NCBI RefSeq assembly: GCF_011075055.1
Contig: NC_058137.1
Location: 26,149,463 to 26,213,462 of the forward strand
Direction of reading: 5' to 3'
From: Mangifera indica
Taxonomy: Eukaryota; Streptophyta; Magnoliopsida; Sapindales; Anacardiaceae
DNA: 64,000 nt
Shown: piece after piece, positions 44,883 to 56,542 of the stretch
Position numbering within the stretch: position 1 is the stretch's first letter
Layout of the letters: each line of letters opens with the position of its first letter
Program-made: the position numbers and the translations under genes
Notes under the pieces: model-generated
Seen by the model: the letters and a program-made list of their open reading frames with translations, nothing else
Told to the model about the DNA's origin: nothing
The model's database searches: none

Positions 44883-46335
44883 ATTTCACACTTAACCAGT
44901 TAAGCTATCCCTTAAGGGACAACTTGTTTCTCAGGTTCAAAGTTCAAACCCAAGGAATACATGAAGAATTTGATAGCTCTCATAAGCGAGACTTTTCTCA
45001 ATATAGGAAACTTTAAAAAGGCTAAATGAGTTTCACTTTGCAAATCAATTTTCCAAACTTTTTTACTAATGTACCAACTTCACCATGTCCACCTATATGC
45101 TGGCCCTGCTACTTATAAATAGGCTGAGATTTTCAAATCCATGGAAAATAAATGAACCAAAGTTTTCTCAGTACAAGATGTAAGTGAAATTAAATGTTCA
45201 ACTTCTTGAAACATAAGATGGCAGAGAAAAAAAAAATTATAATAGAAAATGGTTTTCAAATGAATTATGTATGTTACAACTGATACGGATTGTTTTGAAT
45301 GATATGTGTGCAATTGCTGTGATATGAATAAAACTGATTGCGCTATTTGTTTTTATGATATGATTCATTTGGATGAATTATTGTAAACTATGCTGGATGT
45401 TTTGAAATTAAAAAAAGTTTATTAGAGTTTTAAAATTTTGAGGGGATTTTGGAAATAAAAAAAGGTTCTGAGGTGTTTTGAAATTTTTAAAATTTTAATA
45501 TGCCCTTTAATAGTTTCAAAAATAACAATTACACCCTCAAAACCTAACGAAAATGCAACATTGTAAAGTTGATTAAAGTTTTAATATTTTTAAGAATTTA
45601 AGAAATAAAATTTTAAACTAATAAGGATATAATAATAATTTAAAATTTACATTAAATATTAATGATAGTTTTATAATTTTAATATAAGAGCAAAATAGAA
45701 AAATTTGGGAAAATTTAACAAATTTACTAATAGTTGTGAAAATTTGGTTTTTTGAAACTTTCATCAAACCTTGGGTGGAAACTAGTGATTTGGCCTAATT
45801 TTTTAAAGCTTAATTCACCAATCATGATAAAGAATGATGGATAGTGTAATCATCGGGCCTAAATTATATAAGTAAAGGTCCTGAATAAATAAAACTAATA
45901 CTCTCTTTTTTCAAGAATTTTAGTCTTAATATATGACTTAAACATTGAAAAAGCAATTTGGATGGAACCCATTATAAACAGTAAGCACTAATTTGAGTAT
46001 GATTAGAAAATTTTTAAATTAGAAATAAAATAACATTCAATCATATAATAATACATAATTGTTAATATACAATTTATACTTATTATTAGTAAATTTAGTT
46101 TATTTACTATCAAGTTTTGTTTTAGAGTATTTATACGGTTAGCATATATCTCGTAGTTTAAGCAAACTAGTTTCAGGCGAGCCTGCAATAAGTGCATTTT
46201 TTTTTTTTTGCACGTAATCAGACAACTATTGCAATGTCTTTGCAGAAAATTTCAGTCGTTTTATTTTTATTTTGTTTTTTTAGTAAATTCAACATTCTTT
46301 TTCTCTCTTTCTTTTGTGTTAATTTGGAGCGGAGA
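44883..46335. repeat. Remainder of tandem unit 3, with internal deletion
   Basis: It resumes the host repeat after the Gypsy element, then the promoter-like module (44960-45400; TATAAATAGG at about 45114). At about 45402 it jumps from the post-module region straight to sequence equivalent to about 32780 in unit 1, so the DUF2921 start is deleted. The tail to 46335 matches 33500-33680. Confidence 0.7.
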
Positions 46336-46960
46336 TATAAGTACCGTCACTTCTTGGATTGGCTTGGGGAAAATTTTGGTTATGTTTTGGGGATCGGCAG
46401 CTAGATTTTTATATGCTAAAGGAGCTGCTTTATTTATGTACCTCGATACTGTAACTTATCAGACTAATAATAATAATAATGTAAGATTGTATTAGAATAA
46501 ATGTTTTTATAACCAGGCAAAATGTCCACCCAGTAGAGGGGCTAATTTAGTCTAATTAAGGGTTAAATCAGCTGATTGATAGTTATACAAGTTAACTATT
46601 TATAAATAGTTTTAAAAAATTTGAATAATTTACAATTAAAATAGAATTTGACTTAATTAATATAAAATAAGTTTAATTTGTTAGTTTATATATTCAAATA
46701 TAATAAATAAGATCTTGGTTCAAGTTTTCATAATAAATTTTAAAAAAAAATCAATTTTTTATATTGATTGAATTAAATTTGGTTTTTTACATAATTTAAT
46801 TGATTTAATTAACAATTGATGGTTTAATCGGTTTGACTGACCGGTTCAATCCAGTTTTTAAAACCATGGTTACAATAATCAAAGGAACTTAATTTTGAGA
46901 ACAAATCAAAGATCATCATTATAAGAATATCGAGTCAAGAAAAATAAAAGAATGATGTAA
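46336..46960. other. Unassigned AT-rich sequence
   Basis: The start (46336-46495) is open for about 50 codons on the plus strand, but I recognise no family. The rest is AT-rich with a GGTTTGACTGACCGGTTCAATCC-type phrase (46829-46853) of the kind seen at ends of plant DNA transposons; no partner end was found. Confidence 0.4.
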
Positions 46961-47015
46961 AAGAGTGGAGAAACATACCAATTTCATCTCCAACATAGCA
47001 GTTCTTTGTAGAAGC

Positions 47016-47160
47016 TTACTTCTTGTGATCGAACATTGCCATATAAGTCCACCCAGTAGAATCATCCACTTCGTAAACAGCAACTGGAGAGACTCCAATT
47101 CATCTAGCTTTGATATAGAATTTCATTGGACTAGAAGTACAAGGAAGCTCTTTAATGGTT
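47016..47160 (-). pseudogene. Unidentified coding remnant
   Basis: On the minus strand a frame reads PMKFYIKAR, a TGA, then IGVSPVAVYEVDDSTGWTY and MAMFDHKK before TAA (about 47135 down to 47017). The composition looks like real protein rather than chance, but I do not recognise the family. It lies between tandem unit 3 and the DUF2921 fragment and has no counterpart elsewhere in the window. Confidence 0.35.
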
Positions 47161-47228
47161 CAGTAAGCACTTATGAGGTTTCATTAGAATGTGGTGTTTA
47201 CTTGTTATGCGGAAATCCAAGTAATACG

Positions 47229-47370
47229 GAATGAAATGAAACAATGTGCAAATAGGGCAAGAAGAACAAAAAAAAACACAAAAAGTCACAACTGGATTTG
47301 GGGTTCCATGTAAATATTTTATGTTCTTTTTCTTCTTGCCCTATTTGTGGATTGTTTGTTTTCATTACAT
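47229..47370. other. Imperfect inverted repeat (hairpin-forming)
   Basis: An exact 18-bp inverted match (47249-47266 with 47330-47347, core ATAGGGCAAGAAG) is extended by weaker pairing toward about 47229 and 47370, with a loop of roughly 60 nt. It could be a small fold-back element or a precursor-like hairpin. Confidence 0.5.
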
Positions 47371-47551
47371 TATTGAGGCTTTAAACAACTGGATTCAGGC
47401 TAAGCTTAAGAAGAATACAAAACAATTGACAGAGAGAATGTTTTCCACTTGATCAAACAGGGACAAATTACTTCACTTTGGAAGGCAATGTCTTCCATAT
47501 AGCTCCTTCAATAATATTGGAATATTATTTGCCAGCCATTAGCTGCTCTCC

Positions 47552-48980
47552 CTCAAGCTCTAAGCATATGAGTTCTGGTGTTGAAGGGAATACCAATATT
47601 AGTGCACCACTTAACATCAGCTACAAAATAAGCCTCTCACCATGTTATTATGTGCAATTGGATAATGTCAAAAATCTATTCAATACGTCCTTGAGTGAGA
47701 AATACGGGCGAGTTGAAATATTTGTTGAAGGGATTTATGATCCTGAGACTGGGTGCCTTCGCATGGTTGAATGCAGATATCTTTCCTTGAGCAGTCAGAA
47801 GCTGAAAAACGATTCAATGGACTGTGAGGTTCTTGTCAATCTTCAGTTTCCTCCACTAAATGCGAAGAAAAATGGGGTCTATATTAGGGGAACCATCATA
47901 AGTGCTCGCAAAGATTCTGATCCTCTTTACTTTGAGCCTCTTCATGTCACCTCAACTGCTTCTTACACCATCTGGGAAAGAAAATCAATATGGCGGATGG
48001 ATTTGGAGATCCTCATGGCTCTAGTCTCCGACACACTTGCCTGTGTTTTTATCGTGTTCCAACTTCTGTATGTGAAAAAGAACCCCACAGTTCTGCCTTT
48101 CATTTCGCTTCTCATGCTCACAATTTTGACTCTGGGTCACATGATAGTACTTGTGTTGAACTTTGAAGCCTTGTTCTTGCGAACCAGCAATCACCAAAGT
48201 GCCTTCCTTGGAAGCGGAGGATGGCTAGAAGTGCACGAAGTGATTGTAAGAATAGTCACAATGGTGGCTTTTCTGTTACAATTTCGTCTTCTCCAGCTTT
48301 CATGGTCCAAAAGCATGGGTGAAAACAACCATAAGGCCTTGTGGGCTGCAGAGAAGAAGGCATTATTTCTGTCTTTGTCTTTGTATCTAGCTGGAGGTTT
48401 AATAACTTTTTATGCAAGCTGGAAGAACAACAATGTTGGGTTTTCAACCCAATATTATTATTATTCTGAATTTGACAACAACCAGCATTCTCTTTGGAGG
48501 GACTTGAGATCTTATGCTGGTTTCATCCTGGATGGTTTCCTTTTCCCACAAATATTCCTCAACATGTTTTACAACTCCAGGGAAAATGCACTTTCTTGCT
48601 TCTTTTACATCGGATTCACCTTGGTTCGCTTGGTGCCACATGCATATGACCTTTATAGGACTCACAACTATGTCCAATATTTTGATGGTTCATACATATA
48701 TGCAGACCCTGCTGCAGATTTTTACTCCACTGCTTGGGATGTCACCATCCCACTTGTTGGCATCCTTTTTGCCGCAATCATATACCTCCAGCAGCGATTT
48801 GGCGGACGGTGTTTCCTTCCTTGCAGGTTCAGGGAGGTGGAAGTAGTTTATGAGAAGGTACCCGAAGCTAGTGAAGAATGGAATGAGTGTCGTTGGTGTA
48901 ATATAGTAAACTTTGTATTGCATTTTTTACTTCTGCCTGATTCCATGCTGGTGAAGTTGTACTGGAAAGCCTCTTTGTAA
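47552..48980 (+). pseudogene. C-terminal 7-TM half of DUF2921, stop codon lost
   Basis: Homology to the complete gene begins at 47552 (gene position about 4672) and stays in frame to the end. It covers the last third of the extracytoplasmic region and all seven membrane segments, with few substitutions. The original TAG is TGG (48879-48881), so the frame continues 33 codons to 48980 into former 3'UTR. There is no signal peptide or matching start; the open frame reaches back to 47478 in unrelated sequence, and the first in-frame ATG is about 47567. The 5' half is missing, so I call it a pseudogene, although the membrane domain itself is unbroken. Confidence 0.85.
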
Positions 48981-50266
48981 GCCAAGCCTATGTGCTCTAA
49001 GAAATGAGAAGTATCTTGTAATATTATCTTGGATCTTTGTGATTGAGCTATTAAAAGGGTGTAAATTATCCGGTAGCTATTAAAAGAATGTAATGAACTT
49101 TTTGGGTCTGTGGGTTTTTTTCAGTGTTAGCAAAGAGTTTTGTCGCTTTTCCTTTCTAACAGTGGTATAGCTGTAAAAATTAATTTATAAATTGATTCAA
49201 TTTTTTAGTATGATACTTTGGGCTTTTTGGGTTTGAGTGTTAGTAAGAAATTTTGTGGTTTTTCTTTCATTAAAGTCACATAGTTGCAAAAAATAATTTA
49301 TTAATTTATTGGATTTTAGAATATGCTACTCTAGGGCTAAACCAAATATTTGTGTATTTTCTTTTTTGTTGGGCTTGTTTGATGGTGTTGCCTCCCGCAA
49401 GACTCATGATTGGGGAGAGGCAAGTTTGATTTAAGGAAAAACTTGATTCAAGAGAGGAGTTTCGAGATTTAGTCTGCATGAAGTAAATATCATAAAATGT
49501 GAGAAGGTATGTCTAGTATTTATAAATTTGAGAGTCCTTAATTTGATGTAAAAATTAGTTTTATGATATTACAAAATACAATTTAAGATTTGTTTGTGTA
49601 AAAAAGGTTAAATAAGCCGTTAGAAGATATTTAATTGAAAAAATGATTGATTTAGGGTAATATTCAAAAGAAAATTGTTAATACCACTAGATTAACCTTA
49701 TCCTCAAAAATAAAATATGATGTATTGATTGAAAATACATCAAAATGGATTGTGAGATAAGTTTGAAAATATTTATAGATCAAAGTCATTGATTAATAGA
49801 TTATGTTTAAAGATAGATATGTATTTATCTTAAACAAAAAGTGTAAGAAATAAATCTAAGCTCCAATAAAAAATATGGCCTAGACAATACATAAGTATTG
49901 TAAGAGTAAAATTATATACACCTATTAACTTATGAACTAAAGAAAGATTTCACTATATAATTAATTATTTATCTTTAAGATAAAATTATTTAATCACATA
50001 ATAATATAATAAATATTTATATATAATTTTGTTGTTATTGTATCTAGGAATCCCTCGAGAGGGGGTTGTAAAAAAAAAAAAAGATAATATAAGTCTCTGA
50101 AATGTATTCTCCAAACTAAGCGCGTGCATTTATTTTCCCACACACTTCAAAGTACTTGTTTGAATCAAACAACGCTCAACATGCTTAATATTCCATGCTC
50201 TGAAAATCATAATCACCCAGAAGAACAAACCTGGAAAACAGAAAGGGGAAAATATATAAGAGAATA
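48981..50266. other. Duplicated intergenic region, DUF2921 to CYP71D
   Basis: It is colinear with 6110-7379 and 11360-12565. It contains a MITE-like piece (49905-50040). No gene is seen. Confidence 0.75.
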
Positions 50267-51947
50267 CTAAGAACGATAAGTGATAGGAATCAGCATCAAG
50301 TCTGTTTTCCTTCCTACAGTTATACCAAAGACCTCACTCATGTCCATATCATCGGGATTCATCCCATTCGGGAGCTTCCAATCAAAATGGTAAAGAAGTT
50401 GTGCGAGTGGCAGCTCAATATTTGGTAGTGCAAACGTTAAGCCTGGACAAATTCTCCTTCCAGCTCCAAATGGAATGTATTCGAAATCCATTCCCCTGAA
50501 ATCAATTGAGCTGTTAAGGAATCTCTCAGGATAGAATGTCTCGGCGTCATTCCAGTATCCAGGATCTCTTGCAATTGCCCATCCATTGACAATGACTCTG
50601 GTTTTCTCAGGAATCTTGTACCCGTTAATCTCACAACTCTCTCTGCATTCCCTTGGAAGTAAAAGAGGTACAGGAAAGTGCAGCCTCAGGGTTTCTTTTA
50701 GCACTAATTTTAAGTACTTCAATTCCTGAATTTCAGTTTCATCAACATTTCCTTTTCCATCAAAGACTCGTCTTACTTCAGCTTGTGCTTCTTTCATTAC
50801 CCTTGGGTTTCTCATCAATTCTGTCATTGCCCATTGTAAAGCCGTTGTTGATGTCTCACTTCCAGCGCTGAAAACATCCTGAAAGAAAAACAAATTATTA
50901 AATTATCATCAGCTTGGACACAATTTATTCAGTGCCCATTTCCTAGTATCAGAATAATTTGTCAGTTTGTTTTTATAACATAACTCCTAGTAGCAAAGGG
51001 TTTAAATTCTAAGTGCTTTCAGCAAATTAAAAAAATATTAGACTAACCCAGATGACTGCTTTGATGTTGTCGTCAGTTAGGGGAAATTCAAGGTCACCCT
51101 CTCGCTGGACTCTCAAAAGAACATCAACTAAATTTTCTTTTACTCCCCTTTCGCCTGTTTGTGTCCTCTCCTTCTCTTTATGCTCATTCAGAATTTTTTC
51201 AAGTATTCTGTCACTCTTCTGATGCAGCTTCTCAAGCTTCACATCCGTTCCACTAATAACCTGAATTGTTTTAACGGAAGGGTAGAAATCAACAATGGAG
51301 AAACCTGCAGCTGCCTGTACGACTTCCAATACGCATGATACGAAAGCTTCTTCATCTTTGCATCTCTCCCCAAAAGCTGCCCTGGCTGTCATGCCGTATG
51401 TCAATCTTACAATTTTATCACTGAGATTGATTACTGATCCTTCATGAGCCTGTATGGCATTAATGAGATTTGACACCTCTTCTTCCCTGACTGATCGCAG
51501 TGATTGGACTCGCCTTGCACTTAAGAGCTCTATGGTTGCAATTTTTCGGAGCTGTCTCCAATAATTTCCATAAGGTGAAAAACCAATATCAGTATACTCA
51601 TAACTCGACAACTTAGCGGAAACCAGAAGTGGTCTGTCTGCAAAGTTGATGTCATGGGTTTTCATAACTTCTCGGGCAATCTCTGGAGAAGAAACTATGA
51701 TAGTTGAAACTTCACCAAGCTGGAGGTGCATCAAGGGTCCATATTTTCTGGCCAAGTCTCTGAGGCGGCGATGGGGTGATGAACCAACCAGCTGGTGCAA
51801 GTTTCCAATGAGAGGTAGTTTCCAGGGCCCTGGAGGCATTTTTGAGCTTGAGTTCCAGGATTTTGACCCCTTTATTATTTTGGCTGCCATGAACAAGAAA
51901 AGGATGAAAATAAATATGGGGGTGAACGAGGGCAATAGAAGCTCCAT
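50267..51947 (-). CDS. Cytochrome P450, CYP71D type, intact two-exon gene (copy G)
   Basis: Exon 1 is 51947-51048 (300 codons), the intron 51047-50879 (GT...AG, phase 0) and exon 2 is 50878-50267 ending in TAG; the product is 503 aa. All motifs are present at the same positions as in copy A: PPGP, WRQLRK, AGSETS (I-helix acid and Thr intact), KETLR, PERF and [10 protein letters not shown] with the heme Cys. It is closer to copy B than to copy A (for example [20 protein letters not shown]), so B and G are sister copies, and only G kept its frame. Differences from A fall mainly in the N-terminal half and around substrate-recognition segments ([14 protein letters not shown] against [14 protein letters not shown]). 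A predicted ER-anchored monooxygenase; substrate unknown. Confidence 0.92.
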
Positions 51948-52527
51948 GAAAATGAGGAAGGCAAGCACCAGTATTGATAGAACACTCTCCTCCCAAGGAG
52001 TTTAATCAAAGTTCAATGTTGTACTACAATCATTTGAACATAATTAGCTGCTTTTTGTTGAGAAAACAAGATATTACTTGTGGACTTTTCTTAGCACTAA
52101 TCAAGGAAAAGAACATCCATTAGCCTTTCTTTTGTTGGATGACACAAGTTTATCATCATGCCGAAATTATATGATTACTGGATTCAGTGTATGTGACCGG
52201 ATCAATTCTGACTGAAAAACTTTTCTACAAATGGTGAATAAAGTATCCGCCAAGTTAAGATTCGAATCTCCATCATGACCAACTCTAAAAGGACTTGAAA
52301 GACATTTTTTGTTAACTTATTGGGCACTGAATATGACTAGGTTGACAATTTTTCCCGCTGATGGTTAGTGTACCTTAGCTCGAACCACGTAAGATTTTTA
52401 TAAAATGGTTACTTCTTGTAGTGTAATTGTAGTCTTTTATAAGTCATGTATTTGTTAAACGATAACGTGTGTCCATGTATTCTTTATTTATTTGGGTAAA
52501 CTCTAATTGGGCCATAGTGTGCGTGTA

Positions 52528-52575
<48 letters not shown>

Positions 52576-53437
52576 ATTCTGGATGCCACATGCAATCTTT
52601 TTCATCTCACAGTCAACACCCCGCATGTTTGCGATCTGACAGTTTCACCCCATCTCAAGCCACGTCACAGCCCAAGCAGTCTCTAACTGGGGTTCCTCTG
52701 CTGGTGATCTCTACCCTCTACCGGCGTTCATCCTATTCACTCCATCTTCACCTTCACCACTCGTCATGTAACTCCCTAGTTGGTAAAAGAGAATAGAGTA
52801 ATTGATGGAGAAAAAAATTGTAGTTGGTACCGCATCAATTTATTTTATGTGATAATTTTATTAGGAATTTGTGTGTGTAATAATATTATTACGGTTTCTA
52901 AGTGTTCAACAAGTTAAACATATACGAACCCATAAACTGCTTTTATAAATATTGCTGTTAGTTACGTGTCAATTATCAATTAGGGTTTATAATATAAAAA
53001 TTACGTTAAAGTCTAAGTAAAGTAAGTGAGGACGTGTACCACTGAAAACACAGAGTAAGCTGCAATCAAGAGATCAGGCAAAAAGGACAAATAATCTTGT
53101 CTTCGTCTTGTAATCTTCTTCATTTTTAGTAAAAGTTTTCTCCATTGTTTATCTATAATTTTTCTTGTATTGGGTTTTCCGGGTAAATGTTTGTGTTTTT
53201 GTATTGAGTATTTGTGCCTTTTTTTTTTCTGATTGTCTTTATTGGGTTACATAACAAAAACATAGCTTTATAGTCTTTTATTGATGAGATTGGACTTTTT
53301 GTTACAAGCTATCTTTTATTCAACTGCTCTATAATTTACACGAAAACCTTGGTTTGAATCAAGCGGGGTGAATGAATACCTAAATACTCTACTATATCAC
53401 CACAATGTAACAGCAACTTTACTTATGTTATTCAGAG
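51948..53437. other. Upstream flank of CYP71D copy G
   Basis: It is colinear with 14247-15730. It holds the longest TG/TA microsatellite (52522-52571), a candidate minus-strand TATAAAAG box near 52434 and the relic divergent-P450 leader (52590-52800). No gene is seen. Confidence 0.6.
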
Positions 53438-54152
53438 GGCCAAAGGACTTATTTCCACCAAAAATATCCTCTTATTTTAAGTTTTCACCTTTTAATTTTA
53501 AAAATTTTAAATATTTACCTATAACTAGTTAAAATTAACAGTTTAAGGTCTAAAATCGTTATTTTATCTGTAATATTAAAAATAAATTAAAATTTAATCT
53601 TTTTTTCTTCCCTAAACCCTAAAAACTAATTATTTTTCTCATAGACAAAGTTTAAAAAAATGATATTTCCTGCCTAGGGTTTAGTTTTCAAACTTCGGCG
53701 CTATCTCCGATGTCATTGTTGGCAGTCTCTCTCTCTTAAATCTTCCTCTCCCTCCAGCGATATCTTTCATCTCAGTAGACATCCGATTGACATCGAATCA
53801 CATTGGGGAGACAAAGAGCTTCATTGGAAAAATGAAGCTCTTCTGTTCCCAGACTTCTTCCGGGAAGACGATAATGATTCGACGCCTATCAAGCATGAGA
53901 GAGATCGTCGGAGGGAGAGAAAGCTTAGAGAGGGAGAGGTCGTTGGCAATAGTTTTGAAGTTTGAAACTAAATCCTGGGGGGAATATCATCTTTTACAAT
54001 TTTGTCTATAGGGGAAATGGTTAGTTTTTAGGGTTTAGGGGGGAGTTCTGTTAATTTTAACTGCTAATAGGTGGGCAAATGAGATTTTCAAAGTTAAGGG
54101 GTGAGAAGTTGAGATAGGAGGATACCTTGGGTGGGATATAGTTCTTTGGCCC
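53438..54152. mobile_element. Third copy of the 759-bp non-autonomous transposon
   Basis: It has the same ends as 10274-11032 (GGCCAAAGGACTTATTTCCA on the left). The flanks ATTCAGAG and TTTAAGAG are a diverged target duplication. Small deletions shorten it to 715 bp. Confidence 0.7.
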
Positions 54153-54228
54153 TTTAAGAGTCTCAACTTTAAACTGAGATTTACAGTCCAATTTTTCTAA
54201 GATTGCATGTTATTATTATTATTGTTTC

Positions 54229-55117
54229 TTAAGAAGAAGGTGGAGGATGATAAGGAACGGGAATAATGTGCAGGTTTTCTTTTCTTCCAACTGTCATAAC
54301 AAAGGCTTCTGTCCTGTCTAAATCTTCATTCTTCATCCCACTGGGAAGTTTCCAATCAAAATGGTAAAGAAACATCCCAAGAGGAAGCTCAACATTGGCA
54401 AGACCAATTGAAATTCCAGGGCATATTCTCTTGCCAGACCCAAATGGGATGCACTCGAAACTTGTCCCCTCGTAGTCTATTGAATGGTTAAGGAACTCTC
54501 TGGATGGAAAATTTCTTGTTCATTCTAATATTATGGATCTCTTCCGACTGGCCATACATTAACAATGACTCTGGTTTTGATGGGTATGTCAAATTCATCA
54601 ATCACACATTGCTCTCTACTTTCTCTAGGAATTAACAGCGGTGTTGGATGATGTAGTCTCAGAGTCTCTTTTACTACTAGCTTCAAAAACTTCATTTCAT
54701 CGGTACCTGTTTCATTGATCTTGCCTTTTTTATTGAAGACTTCCCTCACCTTAGCCTGTGCCTTCTCTAGTACTCCTGTGTTTTTCATCATCTCACACAT
54801 TGCCCAATCTATAGTCGTAGCAGCTGTCTTACCACCAGCACGAACAATGTCCTGAAAAGAGGATTTTTTTTCACAGATCTCAGCTCAAAGGACAAATTTA
54901 TATATAAAGAAAAGGATTCTACATCATGGTTAAAACTCAATCACAAGTTTTGAAGGGTGGCGTTGAACAGTACTCACCGCGACCACAGCTTTTATGTTGT
55001 CCATAGAAAACGGAATTTCAAGATCACCATGCTCTTAAACTTTCAAAAGAATATCAACCAGATTATCTTCAGGCTTCCCATTTTTGTCACTCAATGTTTC
55101 ATTCCTCATCCTAGTCA
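54229..55117 (-). pseudogene. CYP71-type P450 pseudogene, a different lineage from the CYP71D copies
   Basis: It retains the end of exon 1 (about 55117-54978), intron 54977-54852 (GT...AG) and exon 2 (54851-54229). Legible motifs are KETLRLHHP, LLIPRESREQ and FGSGKRICPG. Lesions: TAA in the LLKV-EHGDLEIP region (near 55036), two stops with a frameshift after VGRDP (near 54520-54533), and an I-helix motif RAGGKTAA in place of the usual AGxD/ET. Everything upstream of the exon 1 tail is replaced at about 55118 by the DUF2921 promoter-like module. It is the same lineage as the 3' scrap at 11112-11290. Confidence 0.85.
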
Positions 55118-55551
55118 TATGGTTCAAACCCAAGGAATACGTGAAGAATTTAATAGCTCTTCTGAGTGAGACTTTTCTCAATATAGGAAACCTCCAAAAA
55201 GCTAATTGAGCTTCACTTTGTCAACTATTTGTCCAATCAATTTCCCAACCTTTATTAGTAATGTACTAAGTTTCACCATGTCCACCCATGTGCTGGCCCT
55301 ACTACATATAAATAGAGTAAGATTTTCATTTCCATGGAATATCAATGAACCAAAGTTATCTCACTACAAGATTGAAGTGAAATTAAATGTTCAAAATCTT
55401 AAAACAAATGATAGCAGAAAATAAATTTAGATGGCTGGCATGAAGTAGGAGGAATTTAGATGACTTTTTTCACAATTTATTCTGCTTATAAGAACTTCAT
55501 TGTTTTACTAAATAACTTTGAGATTGGTTCATTTATCACGGAATTTCAACC
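55118..55551 (+). promoter_or_regulatory. Promoter-like module (copy 5), cut by a fold-back element
   Basis: It matches 33930-34400. The TATA site reads TATAAATAGA (about 55317). It joins the P450 pseudogene on the left without intervening sequence and is interrupted at 55557 by the 882-bp element, resuming at 56439. Confidence 0.4.
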
Positions 55552-55556
55552 ATTTA

Positions 55557-56438
55557 GGGATATTAATTAAAATAGGCAAAAAAATTTCCGCTTATACCTT
55601 TTTAGGCAAACACACAGTAGTTTTACTTTTATAAGCAAATATTTTTGTAACTCCAAAAATACCCTCTCAGCCCTGTAGCTTTAGGCGCTGGAAGGAAGGT
55701 GTGGTGCACGCGGTGCGTACGTAGTGCATGCGGTGCGCACGGTGCATACGCGGTGCGTGCGGTGCGCGCGGTGCGCGCGGTGCGTACGCAGTGCGTGCGG
55801 TGTGCGGTGCGTGCCAGTGTGCAGTGCGTACAGAGTGCGCGCACCCTCATATAATATATATAATTAACTGCATGCACACTTTCTTTTATATATATATATT
55901 AAATAATATAATATAATAAATATATATATATTAAATATTATAATATTTAATATAATATATATAAATAATAATAATAATAATTTTTAAATATATATTATAT
56001 ATAATATTATAATATAATAAATATATATTATATTATTATATATATTTAAAAATTTATATTATTGTTTATATATATTATATTAAATATTATAATATTTAAT
56101 ATATATTTATTTATTTATTATTTAATATATATATATATATATATATAAGAAAGGGTGCACGCACTACGCGCACCCTTTCTCTTTTACATATATATATATG
56201 AGGGTATGCGCACTCTGCACGCACCGCGCGCACTGCTTGCACTCCTCACGCACCGCGCGCACTGCACGCACTCCGCACGCACCGCGCGCACCACACTTTC
56301 CTTCCAATGCCTACAACTACAGGGCTGGAAGGGTATTTTTGGAGTTATAAAAAAATTTGCTTATAAAAGTAAAACTACTGTATGTTTGCCTAAAAAGGTA
56401 TAAGCGGAAAATTTTTTGCCTATTTTAATTAATATCCC
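55557..56438. mobile_element. 882-bp fold-back transposon with GC-rich inner arms
   Basis: The ends GGGATATTAATTAAAATAGG and its complement are followed by nearly perfect inverted repeats of about 140 bp. The flanking ATTTA (55552-55556 and 56439-56443) is the likely target duplication. Inside each arm lies about 125 bp of GTGCG/GTGCGCGCGG-type repeats (55705-55848 and, inverted, 56155-56292). The centre (about 55850-56150) is almost pure A/T. The whole element can fold on itself. There is no ORF. The superfamily is uncertain; a 5-bp duplication does not fit hAT or Harbinger. Confidence 0.8.
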
Positions 56439-56542
56439 ATTTATTATTGATTCTTATTTAATTGAGTTTATTTTACAATAAGAAAGATTTAAAATTTTCT
56501 GTTTATAATTTGAAGAATGATTTATTTTTACTAGCTTTCTAG

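Noticed and set aside
55629..56403. Ala/Arg/His-rich frames in the 882-bp element
   Set aside because: They come from the GTGCG repeats and occur on both strands; not genes.
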